Shown: one piece after another, positions 8,843 to 18,095 of the stretch
Position numbering within the stretch: the stretch's first letter is position 1
Layout: the number at the start of each line of letters is the position of its first letter
Source: JBGUVL01 sp964370395
Lineage (GTDB): Bacteria > Bacillota_I > Bacilli_A > Erysipelotrichales > Erysipelotrichaceae
Assembly (NCBI GenBank): GCA_964370395.1
Contig: CAYJIZ010000002.1
Span: forward strand, 1-64,000
Length of the DNA: 64,000 nucleotides
Reading direction: 5' to 3'
Program-made: the position numbers and the translations under genes
Notes under the pieces: model-generated
What the model was told of the DNA's origin: nothing
Database searches by the model: none
Seen by the model: only the letters and a program-made list of their open reading frames with translations

Positions 8843-8887
8843 AGAAAAGCCGTCTCATGGTTCTCAAAGAACATAGACGGCTTTTCT
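8843..8887. terminator. long hairpin, terminator of dxs (minus)
   Basis: A perfect 13-base stem (8843-8855 with 8875-8887) encloses a smaller GTTCT/AGAAC stem. It lies just past the dxs stop and can act in either direction. Confidence 0.8.
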
Positions 8888-8890
8888 ATA

Positions 8891-10639
8891 CTATTTCGTT
8901 ACAATTGTTTGAATGATGTTTTCTTTGGTAATACCGTTTTCCTTTAATAAAGAAGCGACATCATAGCGATCAGGAAATCCTTTAGCAATCGCAAAGTTGT
9001 GTACTTTCATTGTGCTAGGTCCATAGAAAGAAGCTATTCTTTCTCCTAAACCACCATCTAAGATTCCATCTTCAATGGTGATGACTTGATTGTGCGTGGC
9101 AAGTAATTCACTTAGTAATTTCTTGTCTAATCCAGATAAGTAAGTAGCATTAATGAAGGTAGCATTGATATCGTGTTCCTCTTCTAATGTGTCCACGATG
9201 TCTTTTGCCATTTCATAGAAGTTACCAAAGGTAATGATAGCCACATCTTTACCTTGTTTTTCTACCTTATACGTATTTAAGTTTGCATATTCAAACGTAT
9301 CTTTTTGTCCTGTTTCACGAAGCGCTACACTAGGCACGCGAATAAATACAGGATGTTCTTTTTGCGTAGTGGCATAGTGAAGCATCGCTTCCATTTCTTC
9401 TTTGCTTGAAGGTGCCAAGTACACTAAGTTTGGTATGTTACTTAACATACCAATATCATAAATACCTAAGTGTGTTTTATCGTTCATACCATAAACCGAA
9501 GCAGCGTAAACCAAAACGACAGCAGGATTGTTGTTTAAACATAAGTCATGTGAGATTTGATCGTAAGTACGTTGTAAGAAGGTACTGTAAACGGCGTAAA
9601 TAGGCGTACCTTTTTCTTGAGCGATCGCTGATGCGTATGCAATTGCGTGTTCTTCCGCAATCCCTACGTCCACAAATTGTTCTTTCAAACTTTGTTTTGT
9701 TTGCTTGTCAAAACCGAAGATGCCAGGTGTACCTGATGTAATGGCTACTGCGTTTGCGTTTTGATGTAGTGTTTCTTTCACAATGTTACTTATGACACTT
9801 TCGTATGTTTCCACTTTTTTTGCGTCGTTTGTTTGGTTTTGTAAATCAAATGGACCATTAAAATGCCATGTTTCTTTGTCTTGTTCCGCAGCAACAAAAC
9901 CTTTTCCTTTGGTTGTATGAATGTGCACAACAACAGGATGTTTTGCATCTTTTACTTGATCAAACGTTTCGATTAAGGATTCAATGTTATGTCCATCAGA
10001 AACATAATGATACTGTAAACCTAATGTTTTAAAGAAGTTGTTTTCACAAGTTCCATTGCTTTCTCTTAGTTGTGCTAAATTGCGATACAATCCACCATAG
10101 TTTTCCGCTATCGACATTTCATTGTCATTAACGATAATAATCATATTAGTGTTTGCTTCAGCAGCGTTATTTAATCCTTCGTAAGCTTCGCCTCCACTTA
10201 ACGAACCATCTCCAATGATGGCGATGATATTGCTGTGTTCCTTTTTAAGGTCTCGCATTTTCGCTAATCCACAAGCAAGTGAAATCGATGTGGAAGTGTG
10301 TCCCATACAAAATAAATCATGTTCGCTTTCTTCTGGATTACTAAAACCAGAAACGCTATTATATTGTGAAGCATCTAAGAAAGCCATATTTCTACCAGTT
10401 AGCATTTTGTGTACATAAGTTTGATGTGAAACATCGTATACCATTTTATCGTTAGGCGATTCAAATACATAATGCAAGGCGATGGTTGTTTCTACCATAC
10501 CTAAATTAGAAGCAACATGGCCACCATGTTTGCTTAACTTAGTGAGTAATGCTTCGCGAATCTCACTCGCTAATTCATTTAATTGTTCTACTTTTAATTG
10601 CTTTACTTCCCTAGGGGAATGAATATTTTCTAAATACAT
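8891..10639 (-). CDS. dxs: 1-deoxy-D-xylulose-5-phosphate synthase, short type
   Basis: The 582-residue thiamine diphosphate enzyme has H41 in GGHVASNLG, the ThDP/Mg motif G-D-G (143-145) to N-D-N (171-173), and VDVGIAEEHAIAYA with the catalytic glutamate of the central domain. DXS makes DXP from pyruvate and glyceraldehyde-3-phosphate, the first step of the MEP isoprenoid route and a precursor of thiamine and pyridoxal. It is 40-50 residues shorter than E. coli or B. subtilis DXS: the linker after the ThDP domain is deleted and the usual G-P-x-D-G-H-D is S-D-G-H-N. It may therefore be a DXS paralogue. Ribosome site AAAGGAGG; single-gene unit behind a strong inverted repeat. Confidence 0.85.
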   Translation of the reverse strand: MYLENIHSPREVKQLKVEQLNELASEIREALLTKLSKHGGHVASNLGMVETTIALHYVFESPNDKMVYDVSHQTYVHKMLTGRNMAFLDASQYNSVSGFSNPEESEHDLFCMGHTSTSISLACGLAKMRDLKKEHSNIIAIIGDGSLSGGEAYEGLNNAAEANTNMIIIVNDNEMSIAENYGGLYRNLAQLRESNGTCENNFFKTLGLQYHYVSDGHNIESLIETFDQVKDAKHPVVVHIHTTKGKGFVAAEQDKETWHFNGPFDLQNQTNDAKKVETYESVISNIVKETLHQNANAVAITSGTPGIFGFDKQTKQSLKEQFVDVGIAEEHAIAYASAIAQEKGTPIYAVYSTFLQRTYDQISHDLCLNNNPAVVLVYAASVYGMNDKTHLGIYDIGMLSNIPNLVYLAPSSKEEMEAMLHYATTQKEHPVFIRVPSVALRETGQKDTFEYANLNTYKVEKQGKDVAIITFGNFYEMAKDIVDTLEEEHDINATFINATYLSGLDKKLLSELLATHNQVITIEDGILDGGLGERIASFYGPSTMKVHNFAIAKGFPDRYDVASLLKENGITKENIIQTIVTK

Positions 10640-10665
10640 AGGTATCCTCCTTTTGGCTATGTTAG

Positions 10666-10696
10666 TTAAGTAAAATAACGTATCGTTTTTACTTAA
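10666..10696. promoter_or_regulatory. perfect 10-bp inverted repeat upstream of dxs
   Basis: TTAAGTAAAA (10666-10675) and TTTTACTTAA (10687-10696) are perfect inverted repeats with an 11-bp spacer. They lie 26-57 bp before the dxs start codon, in the expected promoter/leader zone. It looks like an operator for a dimeric regulator, or an RNA hairpin in the leader. Confidence 0.6.
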
Positions 10697-10852
10697 TGTT
10701 CATAGCTTATCATCTAGAGTTAACTCTAAGTCAACACTATTTTCTAAAAAAATGAAATTTGTTTTTCTTGTGAGTTCTTTCACTTTTTTTTCATTGTTTT
10801 TAACCTGCTTTTTTTGTTGTGCATAGATAATAGAAAAAAGGGGAAGGTAACG

Positions 10853-11298
10853 ATGAAGCGAATGAACATTTAAAAAATGCACATAAGTTATTGGAAGCGT
10901 TGGAAAAAAATCGAAAAAATGGTTTTGATCGCTTCATATGTTGTGTGTATTGTTTGCAATTGAAAATGTAGCAGGTGTGATGATTTCTTCAGATGGTTTT
11001 CATGCGATTATTGTAGTGTGTGCTTTGGCTTATCAAGAAATGATTGTAACTAGATAACCACTTGTGCTAGTAAGTGAACTTGTTACTGTTTTTATAACCA
11101 TAGTGCTATCGTATTACACAAGAAATCGATTTGCACCAATCATCTATATAGGAATGGTATTACGATGGTGATGATTGTAAAGATTGCATTTAGCATCATC
11201 ATTGTAGTGATTGACTTATTAATGTATTTGCACTCATGTGAACATGTTGTGTGCAATCGTCAATACAAAAAGAAAGTTAGTTTGCTAACTTTCTTTTT
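10853..11298 (+). pseudogene. decayed small membrane-protein gene
   Basis: The 790-bp gap between dxs and parE holds the remains of a gene. A ribosome site (GGGGAAGG) precedes an ATG at 10853 whose frame stops after six codons. Hydrophobic peptides then continue in shifting frames: MVLIASYVVCIV, then FAIENVAGVM and GFHAIIVVCALAYQEMIVTR up to a stop at 11055-11057, then LVLVSELVTVFITIVLSYYT and, after a further frameshift, MVMIVKIAFSIIIVVIDLLM. At least three disruptions are needed to join these four membrane-helix-like pieces. The last frame runs into a good terminator at 11271. I cannot name the family. Bases 10697-10850 hold nothing else I recognise. Confidence 0.55.
11271..11298 (+). terminator. 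intrinsic terminator of the decayed gene
   Basis: A perfect ten-base stem AGAAAGTTAG/CTAACTTTCT has a TTTG loop and is followed by TTTT. It is intact although the gene before it is broken. Confidence 0.9.
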
Positions 11299-11431
11299 AA
11301 ATGGAATAGGGAAGTAAAAAAAGCTAAAAAGATAGGCAAAAAATGACTATTTAATGCTATAATATTAGAAGTGTGGTTATTTTTAACCGATACGAAGTTT
11401 ATGCAATGAGTTATCGCGAAGGAGTGTTAAA

Positions 11432-13363
11432 ATGGCGAATAAAGCATATGATGGAAGTGCCATACAAATACTGGAAGGGCTAGAAGCAGTTCGTAAAAGA
11501 CCAGGGATGTACATCGGTTCTACAGATGGTAGAGGGTTGCATCATTTAGTGTGGGAAATTGTAGATAATTCAATTGATGAAGCGTTGAATGGACATGGAG
11601 ATACAATTCGCATCACTTTGATGAAAGATGATATTATCTGTGTAGAAGACGAAGGGCGAGGAATGCCTGTTGATAAGCATGCTTCTGGTAAAAGTGCACT
11701 AGAAGTTATTTTTACTGTGTTACATGCAGGAGGAAAATTCTCTGAGTCTGGTGGTTATAAAACGAGTGGAGGATTGCACGGAGTTGGTGCCAGTGTTGTA
11801 AATGCGTTAAGTGAATGGGTTGAAGTTACTATTAATAGTAACAATGGAAAACAATACTTTATGCGTTTTGAAAATGGTGGAAGTAAAGTAAGCAAATTAG
11901 AAGAGCGTGGAAAATGTTCGAAAACTGGTAGTAAGGTTATGTTCAAAGCAGATCCTACGATTTTTTCGACGACTCATTATTCTTATTCACAAATTTGTGA
12001 ACGTGCAAGAGAGAGTGCGTTTTTATTAAGTAATATTAAAATCATCGTTGTGGATGAACGCAAGGAAGAAAAAAGAGAAGTGGAATACCACTTTGCGGAT
12101 GGATTAGAAGCATTTATGAATTATCTTCATGAAGACAAAGAAGTATTTCATAAACCAGTTCCTATTTCTGGTTCACAAAATGGTATTAGTGTGGATTGTG
12201 CGTTTCAATACATTGATGAATACCAAGAAAATGTTTTCTCATTTGTAAATATGGTTCGTACCAAAGATGGGGGAACCCATGAAGTAGGGGCACGAACAGC
12301 ATTTACAAAAGTATTCAATGAGTATGCGAGAAGAAATGGGTTAATAAAAGAAAAAGATAAGAACTTTGAAGGTAGTGATGTTCGTGAAGGATTAACGATT
12401 ATTATCTCGTTGGGTATTCCTGAAAGTTTACTTCAATTTGAAGGACAAACCAAAGGGAAATTAGGTACTCCTGAGGCACGTAATGTGGTAGAAAACATCA
12501 TTAGTGAAAAGTTAACGTACTTCTTAGAAGAAAATAAAGATTTGGCGATTTCATTAGTGAAGAAGATGCAACGTGCGAGTATTGCTCGTGAAGCAGCTCG
12601 TAAAGCGCGTAATGAAGCACGTAATGGAAAATCAAAATCAAAAAGTGAAAAAGTATTATCGGGAAAATTAGCAAGTGCACAAAGTAAAGATGCACGTCGT
12701 AAAGAATTGTACTTAGTCGAAGGGGATTCTGCCGGAGGTAGTGCAAAACAAGGAAGAGATTCTCGATACCAAGCAATTTTGCCATTGCGTGGGAAAGTAT
12801 TAAATACAGAAAAAGCAACGATGGCTAACGTTGAGAAAAACGAAGAGTTAAATACGATTATTCATGCGCTAGGAGCAGGGGTTGGTGCTAACTTTAATGT
12901 GGAAGATGCAAACTACCACAAAGTAATTATTATGACCGATGCCGATACCGATGGAGCACATATTCAAGTATTGCTTTTGACTTTCTTCTATCGTTATATG
13001 CGTGAATTAATTGAAAATGGAATGGTTTATATCGCTCTTCCACCATTGTTTAAATTAGAGAAGAGCAAAGATGTAGTTTATGCTTGGACAGAAGATGAGT
13101 TAGAGAGCATGCGTGCAACACACAAAGGGTATTCGCTTCAACGATACAAAGGACTTGGGGAAATGAATGCGAGTCAGTTATGGGAGACAACAATGGATCC
13201 TGCGACACGTACATTAATTCAAGTAAGTATTGAAGATGCGATGATTGCAGAACGTCGTGTTAGCGTATTAATGGGAGATAAGGCAAACTTACGTCGTGAT
13301 TGGATTGAAGAGAATGTATCCTTTACGATGGAAGATTCCTTTAGTGTGGAGGTGAAACGATAA
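11432..13363 (+). CDS. parE: topoisomerase IV subunit B
   Basis: The 643-residue ATPase subunit has the GHKL motifs EIVDNSIDEAL, DEGRGMPV and GGLHGVGASVVNALSEW, and the TOPRIM motifs EGDSAGGSAKQGRD and MTDADTDGAHI with the QRYKGLGEMN ending. It pairs with ParC to decatenate chromosomes. ParE is preferred over GyrB because the partner downstream lacks the GyrA-box. Its stop overlaps the parC start by one base. A TATAAT at 11358-11363 is the likely -10; ribosome site AAGGAG. Confidence 0.95.
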   Translation: MANKAYDGSAIQILEGLEAVRKRPGMYIGSTDGRGLHHLVWEIVDNSIDEALNGHGDTIRITLMKDDIICVEDEGRGMPVDKHASGKSALEVIFTVLHAGGKFSESGGYKTSGGLHGVGASVVNALSEWVEVTINSNNGKQYFMRFENGGSKVSKLEERGKCSKTGSKVMFKADPTIFSTTHYSYSQICERARESAFLLSNIKIIVVDERKEEKREVEYHFADGLEAFMNYLHEDKEVFHKPVPISGSQNGISVDCAFQYIDEYQENVFSFVNMVRTKDGGTHEVGARTAFTKVFNEYARRNGLIKEKDKNFEGSDVREGLTIIISLGIPESLLQFEGQTKGKLGTPEARNVVENIISEKLTYFLEENKDLAISLVKKMQRASIAREAARKARNEARNGKSKSKSEKVLSGKLASAQSKDARRKELYLVEGDSAGGSAKQGRDSRYQAILPLRGKVLNTEKATMANVEKNEELNTIIHALGAGVGANFNVEDANYHKVIIMTDADTDGAHIQVLLLTFFYRYMRELIENGMVYIALPPLFKLEKSKDVVYAWTEDELESMRATHKGYSLQRYKGLGEMNASQLWETTMDPATRTLIQVSIEDAMIAERRVSVLMGDKANLRRDWIEENVSFTMEDSFSVEVKR

Positions 13364-15858
13364 TGGCGAAAAAAGAATTTGTCGACAATAGTAAAATTAT
13401 TGTTTCTCCACTAGAAGAGATTATGGGAGATCGTTTTGGACGATATTCTAAATATATTATTCAAGATCGTGCGTTACCAGATGTTCGTGATGGTTTAAAA
13501 CCAGTACAAAGAAGAATTTTGTATGCGATGCAAGAAGATGGAAATACACACGAGCGTAAATATCGTAAAAGTGCAAAATCTGTCGGTTTGATTATGGGGA
13601 ATTATCACCCTCATGGTGACAGTAGTATTTATGAAGCGATGGTTCGTTTGTCACAAGATTGGAAGAGTCGTATTCCACTAATTGATATGCAAGGTAACAA
13701 TGGTTCTATCGATGATGACCCAGCTGCTGCAATGCGTTATACCGAAGCAAGACTAGCGCCGATTGCGCAAATGATGCTACAAGATTACGACAAAGATACT
13801 GTGAAATTTGCACCTAACTTTGATGATACAGAAATGGAACCAACGGTTCTGCCAGCGCGTTATCCAAATTTATTAGTAAATGGGATTACAGGTATTGCGA
13901 GTGGGTATGCAACCAATATTCCTCCACACAACCTTAATGAAGTGATTGATGCTTGTGTGTATCGTATTCAAAATCCAAAAAGTACTTTGGAAGATTTAAT
14001 GGAATACGTAAAAGGACCAGACTTTCCTACTGGGGGAGTGGTACAAGGTTTAGAAGGAATCAAAGAAGCGTTTACGAGTGGTAAAGGTAGAGTAATCATT
14101 CGTGGTAAAGTAGAAATTGAAAAAACGAAAACGATTCAACAAATTGTCATTACTGAAATTCCATATGAAGTTGTGAAATGTAATATGGTGAAAAAGATGG
14201 ATGAGATTCGTATCAATAAGGATATCGATGGGATTATTGATGTTCGTGATGAGAGTGATCGTAATGGATTGCGTATCGTGATTGATGTAAAAAAAGATGC
14301 CGATGCGAATTTGATTTTAAATTATTTTTATAAGAATACCGATTTACAAGTATCGTATAACTATAATGTAGTGGCGATTGTAGACAAACGCCCTACGCAA
14401 TTAGGGTTGGCACAAATGCTGGATGCGTTTATTGCCCATCGTGAAGAAGTAGTATTACGTAGAAGTAAATTTGAATTAGATAAGAAAGAAAAACGTTGCC
14501 ACATTTTAGAAGGATTGATTAAATGTATTTCGATTTTGGATGAGGTAATTGCTTTAATACGTAGTGCAAATGACAAAGGGGATGCCAAACGTAAGTTAAT
14601 GGATGCTTATCACTTTAGTGAGCCACAAGCAGAAGCGATTGTAACATTGCGCTTGTACCGTTTAACGAATACGGATGTCACCGCTTTAAAAGAGGAATTT
14701 GCACAGTTGTTGAACGAAATGGAAGAATTGAATGAAATTATAGAAAACCGTTCCATGTTACGTAAAGTAATCATAAAAGAGTTACGTGAAGTGAAACAAA
14801 TTTATTCTTCTCCTCGTATCACACAAATTGAAGATGAAATTGAAGAAATTAAAATTGATAAAGTACAAATGATTACGAATGAAAGAGTAATGGTTAGTGT
14901 TTCCAAAGATGGATACGTGAAACGTGTCTCTCTTCGCTCCTTTGCTTCCAGTCAAGATGCATTGCCTGGGATGAAAGAGGGAGATCACTTAATTGGGTAT
15001 TGTGAAGTGAATACCTTAGATTATGTTATCTTCTTTACTAACCAAGGAACGTATGGGTATTTACCAATTTATGATATCGATGAAAACAAATGGAAAGATG
15101 TCGGTATGCATTTTAACTCAAAAATTAAAATGAGTGGGGATGAAAAAATCGTGAATGCGTATATTGTCTCTGATTTTAATTGTGATGGTTATTTTGTGAG
15201 TGTTTCAAAAAAGGGAATGGTGAAAAAGAGCGCGATTTCTGACTTTGAAGTTTCACGAAACAATAAGACAATGAGTTGTATGAATTTAGTAAAAGACGAT
15301 GAAATGATTGCAACTTATGTTGCTTACGATAACGAAGAAATCATTTTAACATCACGTAATGGATATGTATCTCGTTATGGTGTTGATTTAATTCCAGCTA
15401 GTGCTTGTAAAGCAAAAGGTGTAAAAGCGATGAATTTATCAGATGATGTCATTGCGGCAGCGACAATACTAGATGGAGAACAACAATTGTTAGTAGTAAG
15501 TGAAGCAGGAATGATGAAGCGCGTAAAAACAGAAGAAATTGTTGTATTGGGTCGCCCAGTGAAAGGGAACTTAATTCACAAACGAGTGAAAAGTAATCCG
15601 TCTTATATTCGTTATGCACGTGTAGTGAATGCACAAGATGTCTTGCGTTTTATGGACCAAGAAGAGTATACTATAGAAGCGAAGGATATTTCGATTATGA
15701 GCAAGGATGCTACATATTCTTCCCCTCTTTCTTTAAGCCCAGCATTTTATTTGATGAAACAAATCACATGTGTGGAAAAAAGAGAGAAGAAAGCAATAGT
15801 AACAGAAGAGAAAGTAGAAAATGAAGAGAAAATCGAAGAACTTCATTTCGATATTTAG
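13363..15858 (+). CDS. parC: topoisomerase IV subunit A
   Basis: The 831-residue subunit contains the quinolone-resistance region GNYHPHGDSSIYEAMVR and the DNA-cleaving tyrosine Y126 in AAMRYTEARLAP. The C-terminal beta-propeller repeats lack the QRRGGKG GyrA-box that DNA gyrase uses to wrap DNA, which supports ParC. The last 30 residues are rich in E and K. Coupled to parE through TAATG. Confidence 0.95.
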   Translation: MAKKEFVDNSKIIVSPLEEIMGDRFGRYSKYIIQDRALPDVRDGLKPVQRRILYAMQEDGNTHERKYRKSAKSVGLIMGNYHPHGDSSIYEAMVRLSQDWKSRIPLIDMQGNNGSIDDDPAAAMRYTEARLAPIAQMMLQDYDKDTVKFAPNFDDTEMEPTVLPARYPNLLVNGITGIASGYATNIPPHNLNEVIDACVYRIQNPKSTLEDLMEYVKGPDFPTGGVVQGLEGIKEAFTSGKGRVIIRGKVEIEKTKTIQQIVITEIPYEVVKCNMVKKMDEIRINKDIDGIIDVRDESDRNGLRIVIDVKKDADANLILNYFYKNTDLQVSYNYNVVAIVDKRPTQLGLAQMLDAFIAHREEVVLRRSKFELDKKEKRCHILEGLIKCISILDEVIALIRSANDKGDAKRKLMDAYHFSEPQAEAIVTLRLYRLTNTDVTALKEEFAQLLNEMEELNEIIENRSMLRKVIIKELREVKQIYSSPRITQIEDEIEEIKIDKVQMITNERVMVSVSKDGYVKRVSLRSFASSQDALPGMKEGDHLIGYCEVNTLDYVIFFTNQGTYGYLPIYDIDENKWKDVGMHFNSKIKMSGDEKIVNAYIVSDFNCDGYFVSVSKKGMVKKSAISDFEVSRNNKTMSCMNLVKDDEMIATYVAYDNEEIILTSRNGYVSRYGVDLIPASACKAKGVKAMNLSDDVIAAATILDGEQQLLVVSEAGMMKRVKTEEIVVLGRPVKGNLIHKRVKSNPSYIRYARVVNAQDVLRFMDQEEYTIEAKDISIMSKDATYSSPLSLSPAFYLMKQITCVEKREKKAIVTEEKVENEEKIEELHFDI

Positions 15859-15869
15859 AGGTAACGAAA

Positions 15870-16580
15870 ATGGAAGAAAAAGATGTAATTGATGTGGAAG
15901 TAGTGGAAGAGGAAGTAGAAATCATTCCTGATGAAGAAATGGAAGAAGTAGAGCAAGTGGAAGAAGAACCACAATTTAGCGATGAAGAAATTGATGAAAA
16001 AGTTCGTTTCTTACGTGATAGTATTATTGATAACAATTATGAAAGCAATGATACGATTGCTCGCTTAGCAAAAGAAATTGCGACTAATTCAAAAGATTAT
16101 TTAGATAACGATACGTATTTATGGGTGATGTATGCCTATGCACTTGGTTATAAAGCGGATGGAAACAAAAATGCGGAGCGTTTCTGTTTTATTCGTATGC
16201 AAGATATTATCGCAGCAGAAAATGGGAAAGACCATAAACCAAAAGCATTAACATTTATTCAAGATACGCTAGATGAACACATTCGTAAGGAAGTGGTTGA
16301 CCAAACTGCATTTATGGATGATGTTGTCGCTAGTATTAAAAAACAATTTATTATGATGGAAGCTGTTGTATTATTTGTTTTTGTCTTAATTTTAATGTTC
16401 TTATTGCGTTATGATATCTTAACAACCCTAGTGTTTACTGGAGCGGTTGCTTTATTTAACGTGTTATTTACTTACCGTCGTTTGAAAAAGAAATTTTTCC
16501 TTAACCAAACGAACACTTCAAAATCATACTGCCAAGATGAGGAATTAATCCGCTTTGACTTGCCAGTAGCAAATTCTTAA
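15870..16580 (+). CDS. acidic-headed membrane protein of unknown function, topo IV operon
   Basis: I do not recognise this 236-residue protein. Residues 1-42 are almost all acidic or valine/isoleucine (17 or more E/D). Residues 43-160 are predicted soluble and helical, with a tyrosine-rich stretch (DTYLWVMYAYALGYKADGNK) that resembles a TPR-like repeat. Two membrane helices follow at about 163-179 and 182-201, and the tail is basic. It starts 11 bp after the parC stop with a GAGGTAACG site, and a terminator follows, so it is the third gene of the parE-parC unit. A membrane tether or partner for chromosome segregation is possible, but that is inference from position only. Confidence 0.75.
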   Translation: MEEKDVIDVEVVEEEVEIIPDEEMEEVEQVEEEPQFSDEEIDEKVRFLRDSIIDNNYESNDTIARLAKEIATNSKDYLDNDTYLWVMYAYALGYKADGNKNAERFCFIRMQDIIAAENGKDHKPKALTFIQDTLDEHIRKEVVDQTAFMDDVVASIKKQFIMMEAVVLFVFVLILMFLLRYDILTTLVFTGAVALFNVLFTYRRLKKKFFLNQTNTSKSYCQDEELIRFDLPVANS

Positions 16581-16590
16581 AGAAGATAAG

Positions 16591-16627
16591 ACAGGCTCAT
16601 TGCGATAAAAATGAGTCTGTTTTTTTG
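16591..16627 (+). terminator. terminator of the parE-parC operon
   Basis: Stem ACAGGCTCAT/ATGAGTCTGT (ten pairs, one G-T) with a ten-base loop and a run of T. Confidence 0.85.
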
Positions 16628-16657
16628 TTTGTTTAATGTGGGAAGTTATGTGAAAAT

Positions 16658-16685
16658 TTGATTTTTTTGTTCATCATGATATAAT
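16658..16685 (+). promoter_or_regulatory. promoter of the NlpC/P60 gene
   Basis: TTGATT and TATAAT with a 16-bp spacer, 28 bp before the ATG. Confidence 0.65.
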
Positions 16686-16712
16686 AACACTTGTAGTCAA
16701 AGGAGTGATCCA

Positions 16713-18017
16713 ATGAAATTTACAAAATTGAATATTGAAAAAATGAAAAAAGAAGGGTTAACTTACGCTGGTAAAGCGAAGGATAACTTAGTTAAATTAG
16801 TAGGGAAAGCAAAAGAAATGAACAACCAAAAAAACTGGGGTGAAAATGTTGCGGCATTAAAAAATGTCCACTTCAATTTCCACCACTTCGTAAGTGTTGT
16901 ATTAGTTTCAATCTTAGCTTTCTTCATTACATTCTATTCTACAGGAGCCAATACGAAAGAAGTAAAGGCTTTGAGTGAGGATGTGAAAATAGCGCAATTG
17001 AACAAGAAAGCAATTGACGTTAACTTCGGTGATACAAAAGTAATTGCCGAAAAAGCAAGAGAAGTACTGAAAGACGATGTGAGTGATGTTGTTGGTTTAA
17101 AGACAGTTTCACAAACAAATCAATCTGGTGTGTATGAATTAGAAAACTATATGATTAAAGTTTCTATTTCAGAATCTGGATTAGGGGAACGTACTGCATT
17201 ATTAACAATTGAAAACAAAGAAGACTACAATAAAACAGAAGCAAACAAAGTGGATTTAATGAGTGCGCAAGATGGTAGTATCGCAAAAGGAACAAGTGTT
17301 TCCTATGAAGTAGTAATCAATTTAATTGATACAACTGCTCCAGTGATTCACATGAGTTCTAATGATACGACAATCGCTGCCGAAGAGGAATTCGACCCTA
17401 GAGATTACGTTTCTTATGTTGAGGACAACGCCGATGGTATTATCGCTGATTATACAATCGAAGGTTCAGTCAACAAAGATGGTGATGTGTTAGAGAGTGG
17501 AAAACACACTTTAACAATTCGTGCAAAAGACAAAAGTGGTAACGAAAGTGCTGCTACATTGATTGTACGTGTAAAAGAACCAGTAAAAGAAGAACCAGAA
17601 GTACAAGCAACTAGCGCATATACAAGAGCTAGTTATGGAAGCTATGCAGCAAGTCCTTATGCAGGATCGATTGTTGCTGAAGCAAGATCACATGTTGGAA
17701 AAGCATATGTATTTGGTGGAAATGGGCCAAACACATTCGACTGTTCAGGTCTAGTACAATATGTGTACGCTAGAAGTGGTATCTCCGTTGCGAGAACAAG
17801 TTCTGGCCAATCTTATGTAGGAGTTGCAATTGACCCTAACGACATTTCACAATGGCGTGCAGGTGACATTGTTACATTTGGTCCAGGTGGAAGCCAACAT
17901 GCTGCTATTTATTCAGGAGCTGGAACTTTCATTCATGCCTTAAACCCATCACAAGGTGTATTGGAAACAGGGCTATATGGATTTGGAACAATCTACGCAG
18001 TAAGAAGAGTACAATAA
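16713..18017 (+). CDS. membrane-anchored NlpC/P60 peptidoglycan endopeptidase
   Basis: The 434-residue protein has a basic N-terminus, one membrane helix (about 57-77), an extracellular region with an Ig-like/DUF5011-type domain (about 208-292, starting DTTAPVIHMS), and a C-terminal NlpC/P60 domain from about 315. The catalytic set is intact: C344 in TFDCSGLVQYVY, H396 in SQHAAIYSG and H408 in TFIHAL. Such enzymes cut D-iGlu-diaminoacid or related bonds in wall peptides. It forms a single-gene unit between its own promoter and terminator. The roughly 55-residue N-terminal segment before the helix is lysine-rich and would be cytoplasmic, which is unusual for a secreted hydrolase. Confidence 0.9.
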   Translation: MKFTKLNIEKMKKEGLTYAGKAKDNLVKLVGKAKEMNNQKNWGENVAALKNVHFNFHHFVSVVLVSILAFFITFYSTGANTKEVKALSEDVKIAQLNKKAIDVNFGDTKVIAEKAREVLKDDVSDVVGLKTVSQTNQSGVYELENYMIKVSISESGLGERTALLTIENKEDYNKTEANKVDLMSAQDGSIAKGTSVSYEVVINLIDTTAPVIHMSSNDTTIAAEEEFDPRDYVSYVEDNADGIIADYTIEGSVNKDGDVLESGKHTLTIRAKDKSGNESAATLIVRVKEPVKEEPEVQATSAYTRASYGSYAASPYAGSIVAEARSHVGKAYVFGGNGPNTFDCSGLVQYVYARSGISVARTSSGQSYVGVAIDPNDISQWRAGDIVTFGPGGSQHAAIYSGAGTFIHALNPSQGVLETGLYGFGTIYAVRRVQ

Positions 18018-18020
18018 GAA

Positions 18021-18044
18021 AAGGCAGATAACTGCCTTTTTTTC
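18021..18044 (+). terminator. terminator of the NlpC/P60 gene
   Basis: AAGGCAG/CTGCCTT stem with an ATAA loop, followed by seven T. Confidence 0.9.
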
Positions 18045-18095
18045 TTTTAAAATAGTGTAAAATTAAGTATAATTTGAGAGTGAAAGAGGGATACT

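Noticed and set aside
11432..15858. gyrB-gyrA instead of parE-parC
   Set aside because: The A subunit lacks the GyrA-box, and its C-terminal domain is ParC-like.
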